A stretch of DNA of 64,000 nt from Manduca sexta (lineage: Eukaryota > Arthropoda > Insecta > Lepidoptera > Sphingidae), in assembly GCF_014839805.1 (NCBI RefSeq), contig NC_051120.1, forward strand, positions 1,302,001-1,366,000, read 5' to 3'. Each line of letters opens with the position of its first letter. Position 1 is the first letter of the stretch. The notes under the pieces were generated by a model. That model searched no databases, was not told the DNA's origin, and saw only the letters and a list, made by a program, of their open reading frames with translations. A program made the translations under genes and the position numbers. This document shows, piece after piece, positions 11,197 through 22,545 of the stretch.

Positions 11197-14100
11197 AGAT
11201 GTGCCTGTATTTTCTTTATATATAAAAATATATATATTTTACGGATTCAAATAAATCATTTCATTTATACGCGGCGCCTTATTTCCACATTAATCACAAC
11301 AAAAAATCGTACATCTCACACACAAAATTGCGTGAGTGGCGAGGTAACATTCTAGTCACGTCGCGTCTTACTGTACACTACGTACGAAGTGAGGTAACTC
11401 TAATGTTATGTTGAGTAATGGTGCCAATTTTGGTACTTTTGGTGATGAATTGACGATAAGGCCACGTGCAGACGCCGTCAACTTGCAGGGAAACACTTAT
11501 GTAACTGACAGTTAAATGACTGAGTGCGCTGAGCCTAAAATTGTATCGACTTTATAAATAATCCATGTATGCTGCAAAGTGATGCTTAGTAAAACCAATA
11601 ATAAAGCCAACAGTAAAACCACACTATTCTCGCCAATAAACCTGCTTACTTCATCGGCATTTCAAAGCCTACACGTCATAAACAACGATAAAAACTATAT
11701 TCGGGTACATTGAAACCCTTCGGAAGATAGTATCGTAGTCATGAGTCGTATTCCGCGACGATATTTAGTAAGTCGCGGACACGACGCGTCGTATCGTTAA
11801 ATCTGATCGTATTGTACGATTGTGGTTGTGTAAATTATTAAAAACATTTATGTCTATTGTAAGAGTAACTCCCTAGCTATCAGGTAGAATGAGAAAACAT
11901 TTTTGTTGATTTACATATTTGTTTAACTCTCAAAATACGTGTAATTCAATTTCAAAATTAAGTCTTAAAGGGCAACAAAATATAGTTTACAAATAATTCT
12001 AATTCTTAGATACTAAATTTCTTACCTATAATTTACTTAAATAATATTTTTACCGCATCCCTTACAAAAACGTAAAAAAAATAAAGACAGATCGAAAGAA
12101 ACTTCACCGATGATACAAGGAGATAATGAAATTATTTTAAATAGTAACATGTCAAAATGCAAAATATTAACGCTCCTTCAGGCGATGTTACGTAATCCGC
12201 GTGTTTAATACACAGATTTGGCTTTATGCAGACCGATTGCTCAATCGTTTTGGCACGATTCAATCAGGGCGCGACACAAAGCACGTTTGTGCAAAGGGCC
12301 GGCAATACGACGCGAAAACAATTCAATGCGATTTAATTGAAATCGTACTAAACATCGGACCGAGCTGATTGATGTAATGTTTTGTTATGAAATAAAACGA
12401 AATGAAATGATTTATTTGAATCTGTAAAATGTTATACATTATTTAGATTCTGTCAATATTAACTCTACCACCAGTTCGGAAAGCAGTTCTCACCAGAGAA
12501 GAACGGGCAAGAAACTCTGGTGTTGCTCTTTTCAATCAGTTTAGGGTAAAGACTATAGTACATGATAAAGTGAGAAGAGAAAGAAAGAAGAGTTATTGTG
12601 GGCTCACTTGGATTATAGATATCAACGAATATTATAGAAAGCAATCAGCCTATCGCCGTGTACTGCTGAATGTAACTCCCCACATGAGTTTCAACTATTC
12701 CGGTCTAGAGAAACCCACATCTATCCTCTACCTCTCACTTCTTAAACATTATAAATGATTATACAAGTCGACTTTACGTTTGATGCGGTCTTCCATGATG
12801 CTACTGTACGTTTGGCTCCAAATCTTTTATTGTAGCTTAAGAAAATCGTCAAAAAGGTCTTCTGCGATCTTAATACACGTGGATTTTTCGTGAGTACAAT
12901 CGTAAATGAACAAGACTTCACGTTGGTCATTATATTTGGAATATACTTTACATAAAATGCAGTTTTACTTTAGGATGTTAAGAAGAATAATCATTTTCAA
13001 AATTGGACCGAATTTAGCAAAAGGAACTAAGCTCAGTTAGCTAAAGGATATGATATATTTATCATTTCGTATATCTTGTAAGGAAGCAGTGTCTTATCGC
13101 AATCATTTTCGTGTTTACAAAGTTCATGTATCCCTTAGTTTGTATCAGATAGATACGTTGGTGAAGGAAAATGAACCCTATTGCTTTAAGTTGGAGATAA
13201 AATTAACGAAGTCCTATGACCTTTAAATGTTATGCAATTCTCATACAATTCAATTGAAAATAACACAATACTATAACTTGGGTTTAATTATGATACAAAT
13301 TGAGACGAGTGGTACTAAAAAATTACGACACTAAATAGCTACAATAATTGTGATCAATAGAATTGCAGCGTCAAGAATTTGGTACAAAAAATGGTTTCTA
13401 AAGCCAAAAAAATCTTAAGAGGCATTTTTTGCATTGTCCTTACTACCTGCCTATGAATTACCAATGCTTGAAAGTATCATAATATTTATAAACATTTGAA
13501 GGTTTTTTTTTTCTGGAAACGACAATTTTGCTCGAGCAATGAATCTTAGATATAGTTTAGATTTGCAAGTTCTATTGAAATGAAATATAAGCGTTCGTCC
13601 AAACGGGACTTGCACAAACCTAGTAAGAATAAGGCCGTGACATATGGCAGCACTTGTCAATAGTCAAGTTACGTCCCATTTCGTGTAGATATGTGAAAAT
13701 GGCATTATTTGAAAATAAACCCACCTTGCGACCTGAATGCGACGCATGCGCAGAATTAATGTCATTTGTATGAATTATGTATGGGTTGAATGGATGTACA
13801 CATCGCGGCGGCACTGACAATGCACTGACTCATGTATTTCTCTAAATATATGACATAAAACTGAGGTCATCATGTTCTAAGATTATTTGAGGATACTAAA
13901 CATTAGAAGGTCGCACGTTGCTGGATACTGCTGCTTCCAATATGTCGGACTGGAAAATTTTGAAGAACTATGTTCAGTTTTGTTGCTCCTTTAGTTGACG
14001 ATGATGAGACTGCTATTTTATCAAAGTTAATCACGCTTGCTTGGTGGTAAGTGATTGCTCATAAACAAAGTCAGCTCTATCTAGAATTTACAAAATGCTC

Positions 14101-14749
14101 CAGTATCTATTTTTTCTCCGAGAAACAATCACAACAATATCTCCAGCTGAAAGACATATTATAGCTAGTATTTATTTATTTATTTATAATTAGCACAACC
14201 AGCAGTTGCTACATTATAAATAGCTCCAATACAATATAACAGTAATGATAGGTTTAAATGCACAACATTTTAAGATGTCACAGCATGCATTGACAAAAAA
14301 AAATAACACCACACATAATAATATTAACTAGACATACATCATTAATACGTACTATTTTACAAATAAAAGTAGCAACTATTATAGCTAGTACTACATTTCT
14401 TCTCAAAACTACAATACAAAACTGCAATTATATCATTCGCGCATTATTTAATAACAAATTGCCCAACAATTCGCAATGAAACAAGCGCGGTATCTCCATC
14501 AAAATTACTATCTTGGCCATTTAATTAAGCATCCACGCTCTGATTATTTACTTATACAATTTCAACGTTACTTCACTTCAGGAGGTATTCAGGAGGTCAG
14601 TGACCATCCGGAATTACATGAACTTGAAAAAATATATTTTTAATAATGATCTGGTTGAAATTGGAAAGCGAACTTGAAAAATATTTTGGTACATGATGGC
14701 TAAGAAACGCAATTTAAATGGATATTAAATACCAATTATTTGAGCTTGG
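11197..14749. other. Unassigned AT-rich DNA
   Basis: No exon or shared repeat recognised. A CpG-containing patch at about 11700-11800 and a GC-rich patch at about 12180-12370 carry no supported gene. The short open frames on both strands lack coding character. Confidence 0.5.
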
Positions 14750-14885
14750 GTATTGGATAATGGACATATTGAGATTTAACATCTCGTGTCTCAAGACGTT
14801 TGCACCGTTTATTGGCGGTCGTATCGCTTACCATCAGGCGAACAGCAAGTTCGTCTTGCCATTCATAGCAATAAAAATATTAAAA
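14750..14885 (+). mobile_element. Family C interspersed repeat, 3' part
   Basis: It carries the family C 3' blocks: AACATCTCGTGTCTCAAGA, GCGGTCGTATCGCTTACCAT, CAGGCGAACAGCAAG and TTCGTCTTG. The central block with the GCGAGCGCAGTGG motif is deleted. Confidence 0.6.
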
Positions 14886-15803
14886 AGACTCATGTTAAGA
14901 AGTCACGGTTAAAGATCGACTAAGGTTAAGTACCATAACTCAAGAGCTAGAACATAAGTACGTTATATCACAGTGAATATTGGTAAGTTATCGTCAAAAA
15001 TTTCTCCGCATATACAGAGGGAACTTTCACGCGTTATTTGCATTCGTAATAAAATTATTTTTATAAAAGTAAAAGTTAATTGCGTAGATGCGCTTCGTCG
15101 AGAGGACAGTGTCAATGAAACTGGTTGGAACAGTTGTTAAACTTTTGACATTAGAGGTTATTTTTTTACATAAGCCGATGATCTATGAAAAATTCTAGAC
15201 CCAGCTGTTTAGACTGTGAATTGATCAGTTTTGCCTTTTTAAATATCGACCAACCAGTATAGCAGATTTTACAGCATTATATCCCTCTGTTAGGTTCAAA
15301 ACATAAACGGTAACCTTCCAGCATTTACTTTGACCTTGCGGCTTAGAAACTCGTGGAAGTGTGAATGATTGCCATTCGACCTTGGATTTGGGAATTACTT
15401 GAAAGTTATGTTAAAATTGAGAAATCATGCCTATGTGTTATGTTCATAATTCAATGTGTGAACTCTTGTGACAGCCTATTAGAACTATAAATTAAGTGCT
15501 CCGAGTTTGATCCGTAAGATAGGCAATCAAAATTTGAGTTCATATATGTTGCACGGAACTTAGACGTCATGTTATATACAAAGATAGATGTCACAAATTG
15601 GTACCAAAATGTCTGTAAATGTAAATGATTATACGCTGCATTGCTGAGCAATTGCATCTCTGAATACGTCTTTATAAGCTCATTATGTGCATGATTATGT
15701 AGATTTACGGTGCAAACTAAAAAAAACCTAGAAGAAGCTACTATTTGTAACGTTTTAGCCTGTTTAATAATGCTAAGCAATAATTGTTATATTACTCAAT
15801 ACA
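14886..15803. other. Unassigned AT-rich DNA
   Basis: A 109-codon open frame on the - strand (15451-15780) has no recognisable motif, and its composition is that of the surrounding DNA. I treat it as chance. Confidence 0.45.
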
Positions 15804-16509
15804 TTGAACATCATAAACGATGATAATGCTCTACATACTTACAGCTATAAAATCACACAAAACCCCAGACAGGTTCAAGAACAGGAAAATTCCAAACCAA
15901 AACAAAGACCCTTAAAAACATGCGCTAAATTCGAAAGCGAGTCTCGAAGGGCCCAAAATCCATCGATCAAAACAGTCGGGCGCACAACCGGCTCGGCCAC
16001 CACGCCCCGCGCCCCGGGAGCAATACCCAGTATGTGGCCTACACTAAAACCCAAGGTCGTTGCAGTACCGCTTCACCATTTTATTCCTCTTTTTGTACTA
16101 CTTTTCTTCCCTACCGTTGCTACAACGGCGTGTGTCTCATCACCAGCTGCTGCGATTTCAACTTTGTTAACTTCGCCTTTAGATTCAGTTTCGGTTGTGT
16201 TGACGATTGGAATGGAATTCCAAAGGTCGTCAGGCCATGTGTTGTGTTCTTTTTTGCAAAAGCTTTTTTAATCTCTGCTCGGATGATAGGTTCGATGCGT
16301 TCGGTTCTAGTATGGTACTGTTTGATTTTATCTTTGTTATAAACGTGTTCTTTATTGTTTTAAATATGTATTCCGCTTTGGATTCCGTTATGTTTTGGTT
16401 GTTTGTTGTTGTTCTTGGTAACTTAGTTTTGAGTGTGGTCCGAATTATTCCGAGTTTTATGAATATCTTTTTAATGTATAAAATATCAATTCTGGTAATT
16501 ACATTTTAA
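15804..16509. other. Region open on both strands, possible decayed ORF
   Basis: On the + strand a 155-codon frame runs 15804-16271, and two overlapping frames reach 16509. The first half of the 155-codon frame is rich in Lys, Arg, Pro, Gln and Thr, like a gag or ORF1 N-terminus. On the - strand 16505-16045 can also be read across two frames as charged, Lys/Glu-rich protein-like sequence with one frame change near 16235. The region is GC-richer than its flanks at 15940-16060. It may be a broken retroelement gag-type frame, but no diagnostic motif such as a CCHC zinc knuckle is visible, and I cannot choose the strand. Confidence 0.25.
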
Positions 16510-16779
16510 ACGTTTTTCAAATAAGTCATGGTTGCTATAATATGATGTGTTTTCTATAGATTTTATCTATTCTTTAGGGCATATGTTGACATTACAATTT
16601 TACAAAATATCTGTAATTGAATAAATTACGATTACATAATTCATACCATTTTACGTAATAATGTTCTTACTTAAAACCTACAATTTACATAACACTACAT
16701 TGTCCGTACATTTATAACTTATATAACGTGTAATAATACTCCAAATACCATTAAACCTTAGCTCATTAGCGTGTTCATT

Positions 16780-16935
16780 GATCCCGTTGCCATCTGCCAG
16801 ACTCTAGTTTCGTCACAGCCTGCCACATGCCAGGCCGCCTTGTATGGTAACTCTGCCTGGCTCGGGAATGCCGCTTGCTGTATATGGCACGCCAACCTTG
16901 TTACCATGCTGGATACTTAATGGCAACAGGTGGTG
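16780..16935. repeat. GC-rich patch with several inverted repeats
   Basis: Three perfect short inverted pairs occur: GTTGCCAT 16786-16793 with ATGGCAAC 16920-16927, ATGGTAAC 16844-16851 with GTTACCAT 16900-16907, and GCCAGGC 16829-16835 with GCCTGGC 16855-16861. The patch is sharply GC-richer than its flanks. It may be a small structured element or transposon core. No reading frame is open throughout. Confidence 0.4.
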
Positions 16936-17192
16936 GGTGAGATTTTTGATGCATTTATGTTTTGTATAAGTTTTATATCTAGGATCTTTTGAAGCTCTGA
17001 GATTGGAACGTGATGTTCGTCTTTATATATTTCATCAGTTACTGGTATTTCTTAAATGACATTTAAATATGCGGAAGCTGCTCTTTCAAGACCTTTAAAG
17101 GCCTTGGATATATGATTAAGTTTTTTTTACGTCTACTTTTATTTTCTTTAAAGGGCTCTGTTTAACGACTATTGTGATTTCTTTTTCTTTTA

Positions 17193-17482
17193 TGCTTTGA
17201 ATGACGAGACGAGCTTGCCGTTCGCCTGATGGTAAGCGATACGACCGGCCATAAACAGTAAAAATAACATCCAAAACCTTAAATTACAAAGTATTGATAT
17301 TCAACTGCGCTCGCTATCCTGAGACATGAGATGTTAAGTCTCATTATGTCCAGTAATGTCACATGCTACAATGTTCTTCAAACCGGAACACAACATTGAC
17401 TAGAAACTGCTTCTTGGTGGCAGAAATAGACATTGCGGTGGGACCTTCCCAGGCGGACTCTCACATGTGAGAGACCTGCCAA
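17193..17482 (-). mobile_element. Family C interspersed repeat, near full length
   Basis: In reverse orientation it keeps both ends of the family: the ACGAGCTTGCCGTTCGCC end at left and, at right, the TGGCAGAAATAGACATTGCG block and the internal inverted TCTCACATGTGAGAG. It pairs block for block with the + copy at 40829. Family A element A1 inserted about 150 bp to the right. Confidence 0.8.
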
Positions 17483-17635
17483 CAGTTATTTCTATAATTC
17501 AAATATAATGACAACGCAGTTGATTAAGATAATATATATTTCAATACTGCATCCTAAACTCCATGACATCTACCTCATCCTAATTTCTTTGCTCGGTATA
17601 AGTAACTACAAATACTACTTAACGTAACATAAAAA

Positions 17636-17949
17636 GCCTAGTTGGGTGTGGAACGGACTGCCAAGATGAATGTCCGCAGGTTCAAATCCCAAGGGCACAC
17701 ACACCTCTGACTTTTCTAAAAATCATGTGTGTATTCTTTGTGAATTTATCGTTCGCTTTAACGATGAAGGAAAACATCGTGAGAAAACCTGCACATCTGA
17801 GAAGTTCTCTATGGGAATTTCGAAGGTGTGTGAAGTCTACCAATCCGCATTAGGCCAGCGTGGTGGACTAAGGGCTAATCCCTCTCAGCAGTAGAGGAGG
17901 CCCGTGCTCAGCAGTGGGCAAGTATATAATACAGGGCTGATATTATTAT
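17636..17949 (+). mobile_element. Family A SINE, complete with TSD
   Basis: The tRNA-like head (A box around GCCTAGTTGGG; B box GGTTCAAATCC at about 17689) is followed by a body and a tail of GGCTGATATTATTATT. The 11-bp direct repeat TAACATAAAAA at 17625-17635 and 17950-17960 is an exact TSD, indicating target-primed retroposition and fairly recent insertion. The 74-codon frame in it is repeat sequence, not a gene. Confidence 0.9.
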
Positions 17950-17960
17950 TAACATAAAAA

Positions 17961-19055
17961 CAAGTTCTTAATCGAACTAATTTATATTAATTATGTGCCA
18001 GAAAATCGAAAGTTGTCACCGATGTCTATGCTCGTTTTAATTGATAAGAATTTTTGTTTTTATGTCATTTACGCTCGTAAAATATGATACTTGTCGTTAA
18101 TTGACGGGTGATATTTATGAATCAGATTTAAATAAACCATAACTTGTCTGTGGTGTCAGTTTCACTATTTATGTTCCGGAAAGTAGGTGATCTATGCTTT
18201 AAAGTTGTTATGTTTATGATTTAATTTAGGGTCTAAGGTGTGTAAATTTTACTCTCTCTTACAATTTCCTTGTTCCAATCATAAATTACCTTTTTCTTGT
18301 ATTCCATGTCAATAATCTTAATTTGGTTAAACGATTTAAAATTAAACCTTTGTCCTTGCCTCGAATTTTAAGATTTTAGGTATCTCTATGATTAATTTCA
18401 ACTTTAATTATGCACGCAAGTAACACATTACATTTGCCGTTGCGTAAGCGATGACCCTTTTAATTTTGTATTAAATCGATATTTCATGGTTTTTACTTTG
18501 GTACCAGGAAAAGCTGTTTACGGGAAAGAAGCTGGGAGCAACGCCTCGTGGTATAAAGTATAAAGGCAAAAGCCGATACAAATAGAACAGCGATAAGCCA
18601 TTAGAACAAACTAGTGTTCATAAATTTAAAACCATGTTAAGATATTCTCAGCGCATCGTGCAGATGCAAAAATGTTTTAGGCATGGATTATAGATTGTAT
18701 GAGTTATAAATGCCACTTGAAATACAGCAGAATTGGCTCTTTTTATTTCGCAAAAGGGCATAGCGGGACTAATACTCCAAAAAGGTCGCTTACGATAGCA
18801 TCGCAGAGACCACAAGCGATCCCATTACCTTTTACCGTCCAGGTAGTTCTTTCCAAAAACCAGAAGTGATTAAGGTCAAACGAGGTACCATGAAAGTATT
18901 CGCGTGTTTATGTAAAACAAGGTGTTGGAATCCACTTTACGCTCCATAATCACAATTATGTGATTATGCGTGTTAGATAATGTGTGTCGTAATCGTGCGT
19001 ACAGCACAGTCGTTATCTCTTGTGTAATGCTTTTTATTTTTTGAAAATCTTTGGT
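17961..19055. other. Unassigned AT-rich DNA
   Basis: Nothing recognised on either strand. Confidence 0.5.
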
Positions 19056-19302
19056 TAGCCTTCGGTGGCGTAGTTGTATAACGGTGTAGCTGGAGTATTG
19101 AAGTCTTGGATTCGATCTCCGGATTGGGCAATGATATTGGGTTATTCTACTCTGTATTAGTCTGGAATCTGAAATTTGAGCTCGATATGGCGATAGCTTC
19201 GCCACTTATCCTATCTTGGGACGGAATACACAGCTCGGAAAGTGGATGCACGCAAAAGTTGCGTCTCTGCCCACCGATGTGGGGGTAAAGGCGTGAGTGT
19301 AT
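19056..19302 (+). mobile_element. Family B SINE, diverged
   Basis: The head GGTGGCGTAGTTGTAT, a B-box GGATTCGATCTCC and the body blocks CTCGATATGGCGATAG and GGGACGGAATACAC follow the order seen at 59584. Many substitutions indicate an older copy. Confidence 0.8.
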
Positions 19303-19696
19303 GTCTACTTTTACTTGTCACCGATAAGAAAAACTTTTCCGCTTATTCACATTTCTAAAGTTGTTACTTCTTGCAGACAAATTCAAATGATACACTGATG
19401 CTCAATCATCAGGTGAATATTCGTTAGCCTCCTTTTTAATATTATGATACTGGAATAAACTCCTTGCTTCGATGTTCTCCAAGCGCTGTGAACCGTTCGC
19501 CTCTAGGAAAACTGCTTAGGAGACTTAGGAAAACTGCTCACTTCTGAGACAGTGTCTTGATTGTCCCTAACATTGCTATAGTCCATGGTCGATACCACTT
19601 ACCATACGCGGGCTGCTAGCTCGCCGACGTATCTGCATGTATCATGGGCTGAGGTGACTGCGTACTATCGTGCATTCTGATAGTTTGTCCTTGGCT
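19303..19696. other. Unassigned DNA
   Basis: No gene or repeat recognised. The patch at 19490-19560 contains a local duplication of TAGGAAAACTGCT. Confidence 0.45.
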
Positions 19697-19917
19697 ATTT
19701 TTTTTTGTGTTTGTTATTGTCAGAAGGTTTTTATGAAAGAAAAAATCAAAAAATTGCACGGAAAATTAGAAAATTTAAGAAAACTTAACGAAAATGTTAA
19801 TTTTATATAACAGTCAATTGTTTGAAGTAACTGTCAGCGATTGACAGAATGCGCGCTGCAAATTCATAGTTAAGACGGGATAACGTCTGTCGGGTCAACT
19901 AGTGGTATATAAAAATC
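19697..19917 (-). mobile_element. Family F retroelement fragment lacking its 3' end
   Basis: This is the reverse complement of the F copies at 51087 and 59111, covering CCCGTCTTAACTATGAATTT through GACAATAACAAACACAA. It stops at the A-run and lacks the GTTCACGCGTGATGGCGTGA block that closes the other two copies. F resembles the 3' UTR of a non-LTR retrotransposon. Confidence 0.7.
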
Positions 19918-20030
19918 TACAAGTATTGACAGAAAGTAATCCGTGTAACATACACTTCAGCTTTTACCCGCCGCCGCAGGGCCCGAGTTTCTCTCGTGTC
20001 GTTTTCCACGACTACAGTTACACCGCACGT

Positions 20031-20108
20031 GGCTAATTAGCTGGGCTAAGGTTTACGTAAGCGCGGGTTCGACGCCCGCTGTTTTCAGCGGATGCTAATT
20101 GGTGCGGT
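20031..20108. repeat. GC-rich patch with terminal inverted repeat
   Basis: The segments ACCGCAC..AATTAGC (left) and GCTAATT.GGTGCGGT (right) pair around an inner small stem at GCGGG/CCCGC. The left arm contains the E-box CACGTG. It is not a tRNA: the GGGTTCGACGCCC motif resembles a T-arm, but no acceptor stem or A box fits. Confidence 0.4.
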
Positions 20109-21375
20109 TTTGATATATTTTGTCTGAGAAATAAGTATTATGATAACACTTGTAGCAACATCTACTGAATAAGTTTGAACTGAACCGTGTTCGTCACTAA
20201 GACATTAGATATTGATCCTCTTCAAATCAAAACTCAGTAGTGCTTTCACGCTGTTTGCTAGAAGAAATAACTAATGGCGTAGCTGAGGAGGGGCAAGGGT
20301 GTATGGCGCCAACCCTAAAAATCCTCGCATGCTTACTGGGGCCTTCTGTGTTGCGGGCCTTTCTTTGAAATAGACAAACTTTATTATGTTTCGGTCAGCT
20401 GAAACTTCTGAAGAAAGTTCCTAGCTAACTTTCTGATTTCTTAAAGGTATATGAATCACTAAAGCCATGCTCGTTTATTACGCTGTAGGCTCTAAATTAT
20501 TCAAAAATTATCTACAACAAATATGAAAAATGTTTGAAGAAATAAATAACAAAAGTATTATTTAAATATAATGCAGCAGGTGTCCTATTAATTTATATAA
20601 AAACAATGTTGTTAAATGATTTGTTACTTGCATAAAACATTGGTTTCATAATTGCGTTCATGCATAAATGTCACCGGTACATTTAATTCTATAATGCGGA
20701 TATAGATTGTGTAAATAATTGTTATTTATATCTATATCAGTTGCCGATGTCTGTTCTTTGATATTTTACTGGTGGTATGTCTCGTGAGGCTGTCGGGGTA
20801 CATATACAGCTATATCTATTTTTACCGCTAAACAGCAGTGTGCAAGCAAATTTGTGTGTGCGTGTGTTTCGGCTTCATGGTCATTATAGCTAGCCTGATT
20901 ACTGAACATTATGAGCCTTAACATATTGTAATGCCAATAATATTTCAAATTTAGAACATTGTTACTGTTTAATTATGTCGCTAACCATCAACCTCGATGG
21001 CTCATCTCGTTATCATATAGATAAAAAAAAGACTTCTTAACGTCATACAACTCATAAAATTGTTTGTTCATAAACTTCTTGCCATCAAAATCGCATGCAA
21101 AGCCTAGTATACCATAAATCTGGTTCGTCCAGGTCCCAGCGACTGGCCGACCTTGCTCCTTCCTGACACCGCGTGTAAATGTCGGGCTATATTTAATTAT
21201 GCGAGCGATCGGCGCCCGTCGAACTGTTTACTTCCGCGAACTCCGCTGCAATGTATTTTTTGCAATTGAAGGTGCTAATGTGTGTAATTAAAGGTTTTAT
21301 TCCATTCTTTAGGTTCTTTAAGATGGTTAAGAACTATATTTGCAAAAAGTATTTTATTTAAGTATATTTATGGTT
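20109..21375. other. Unassigned AT-rich DNA
   Basis: No supported feature. A GC-richer patch at about 21120-21250 lacks an open frame with splice sites. Confidence 0.5.
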
Positions 21376-21541
21376 CAATCTGCATACCTAAGCAGTTCTC
21401 TGTAAGAATTTCGAGGGTGTGTGAAGTCTACCAATCCGCACTAGGCCAGCGTGGTGGACTAAGGCCTAATCCCTCTCAATAGTAGAGGAGGCCTGTGCCC
21501 AACAGTGGGACAGTATATAATACAGCGCTGATATTATATTT
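21376..21541 (+). mobile_element. Family A SINE, 5'-truncated
   Basis: It begins inside the family at the CTGCATACCTAAGCAG block and continues through GGAGGCCTGTGCCCAACAG to the GCTGATATTATATT tail. The head with both Pol III boxes is absent, so this copy cannot be transcribed from its own promoter. No clean TSD is visible. Confidence 0.8.
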
Positions 21542-22182
21542 TATTTATATTCTTTAAAGAAATACCCTTATGTTGAGTAGCCAATAAATTAAGTTTTTGA
21601 ATAAAATGTCTAACTAGTCAGATATAATAATTCATTTCTGACTACTCAAAAACGTTTTTAGAAATTATTGTACAAATACCACTGACTGTGACCTTAATGG
21701 CTGCAACAAAGTAAGCAGCAATAACTTAACAATACAATTAACGGCAGAGTAATAAACAGTATCAATGCCCAAGTGATTTATCAAACTTGACCCAAGTAAA
21801 TATATAGCCCTTACATAAATCTAGAAATAGGGGCACGATTTCTCTTGTTAGCCCTCTGCGGGTTGCCGTGGCTAAATCTGGGCATTCTCGGAATAAATGT
21901 TGGGGATTTGCACATTGAATATAGCTTTTGATGATCTTTAGATTTTATTATTTATATTGATGGCATTGATTTAGTTGTTCGGTTTTGAAATTATTTAAAT
22001 TAGTCAATAATATTGATATTTATTTGTTGGGAAATTTTGTCGATATTGGATAAAATATCACACTTACACTTCTTACTTTTTTATGTGAAGTAATATTAAT
22101 TGAAGTTGTTTTTAGACTAGTATAAAGTTTACCTTAAATCATTTTAAATTAACAAATAAACAGGCCGTAATTTTGATCGTAA

Positions 22183-22545
22183 GTTGTCAACCCCACAACA
22201 AGAGCCGGTTGTGTAAATGTTAAACTTGAACTCTACTGCGCTGAAAATAAAGGCGCGCCCACGCCATTGTTCAGTTTCACCCGCACGTGCCACAATAGAA
22301 AGTATACCCAGGTGACCATCAGTTAGGCGCTAATGAGATATTACCAAGATGTGACCTATTAGATGATAAAACAATTCCGGTATATTTCAGTCTAGCTGTC
22401 AACCCCGAGAAACTGGTCGTAAATGTTAAACTTGAACTCTACTGCCTAAGTAATAAGAGGGCGCCCACGCTATTGTTTCGCCGTTACCCGCACGTGCTTA
22501 ATAGAAAGTGTAATGGTGACCATTAATTTTGAATTATTGAGATTT
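22183..22545. repeat. Tandem duplication of a non-coding segment with E-boxes
   Basis: Two copies, about 22183-22340 and 22395-22545, are offset by 204-212 bp. They share GTCAACCCC, a block of about 25 identical bases (AAATGTTAAACTTGAAC...), CCCGCACGTG, AATAGAAAGT and GGTGACCAT in the same order. Each keeps the palindromic E-box CACGTG (a bHLH site in general knowledge). No coding frame. It could be an old local duplication of a regulatory segment or two diverged repeat copies in tandem. Confidence 0.75.

Noticed and set aside
15451..15780. 109-codon open frame on the - strand
   Set aside because: No motif, no start or splice context, and base composition identical to neighbouring non-coding DNA.
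20031..20108. tRNA gene suggested by GGGTTCGACGCCC
   Set aside because: No acceptor stem, D-arm or A box at the required spacing; composition suggests another structure.
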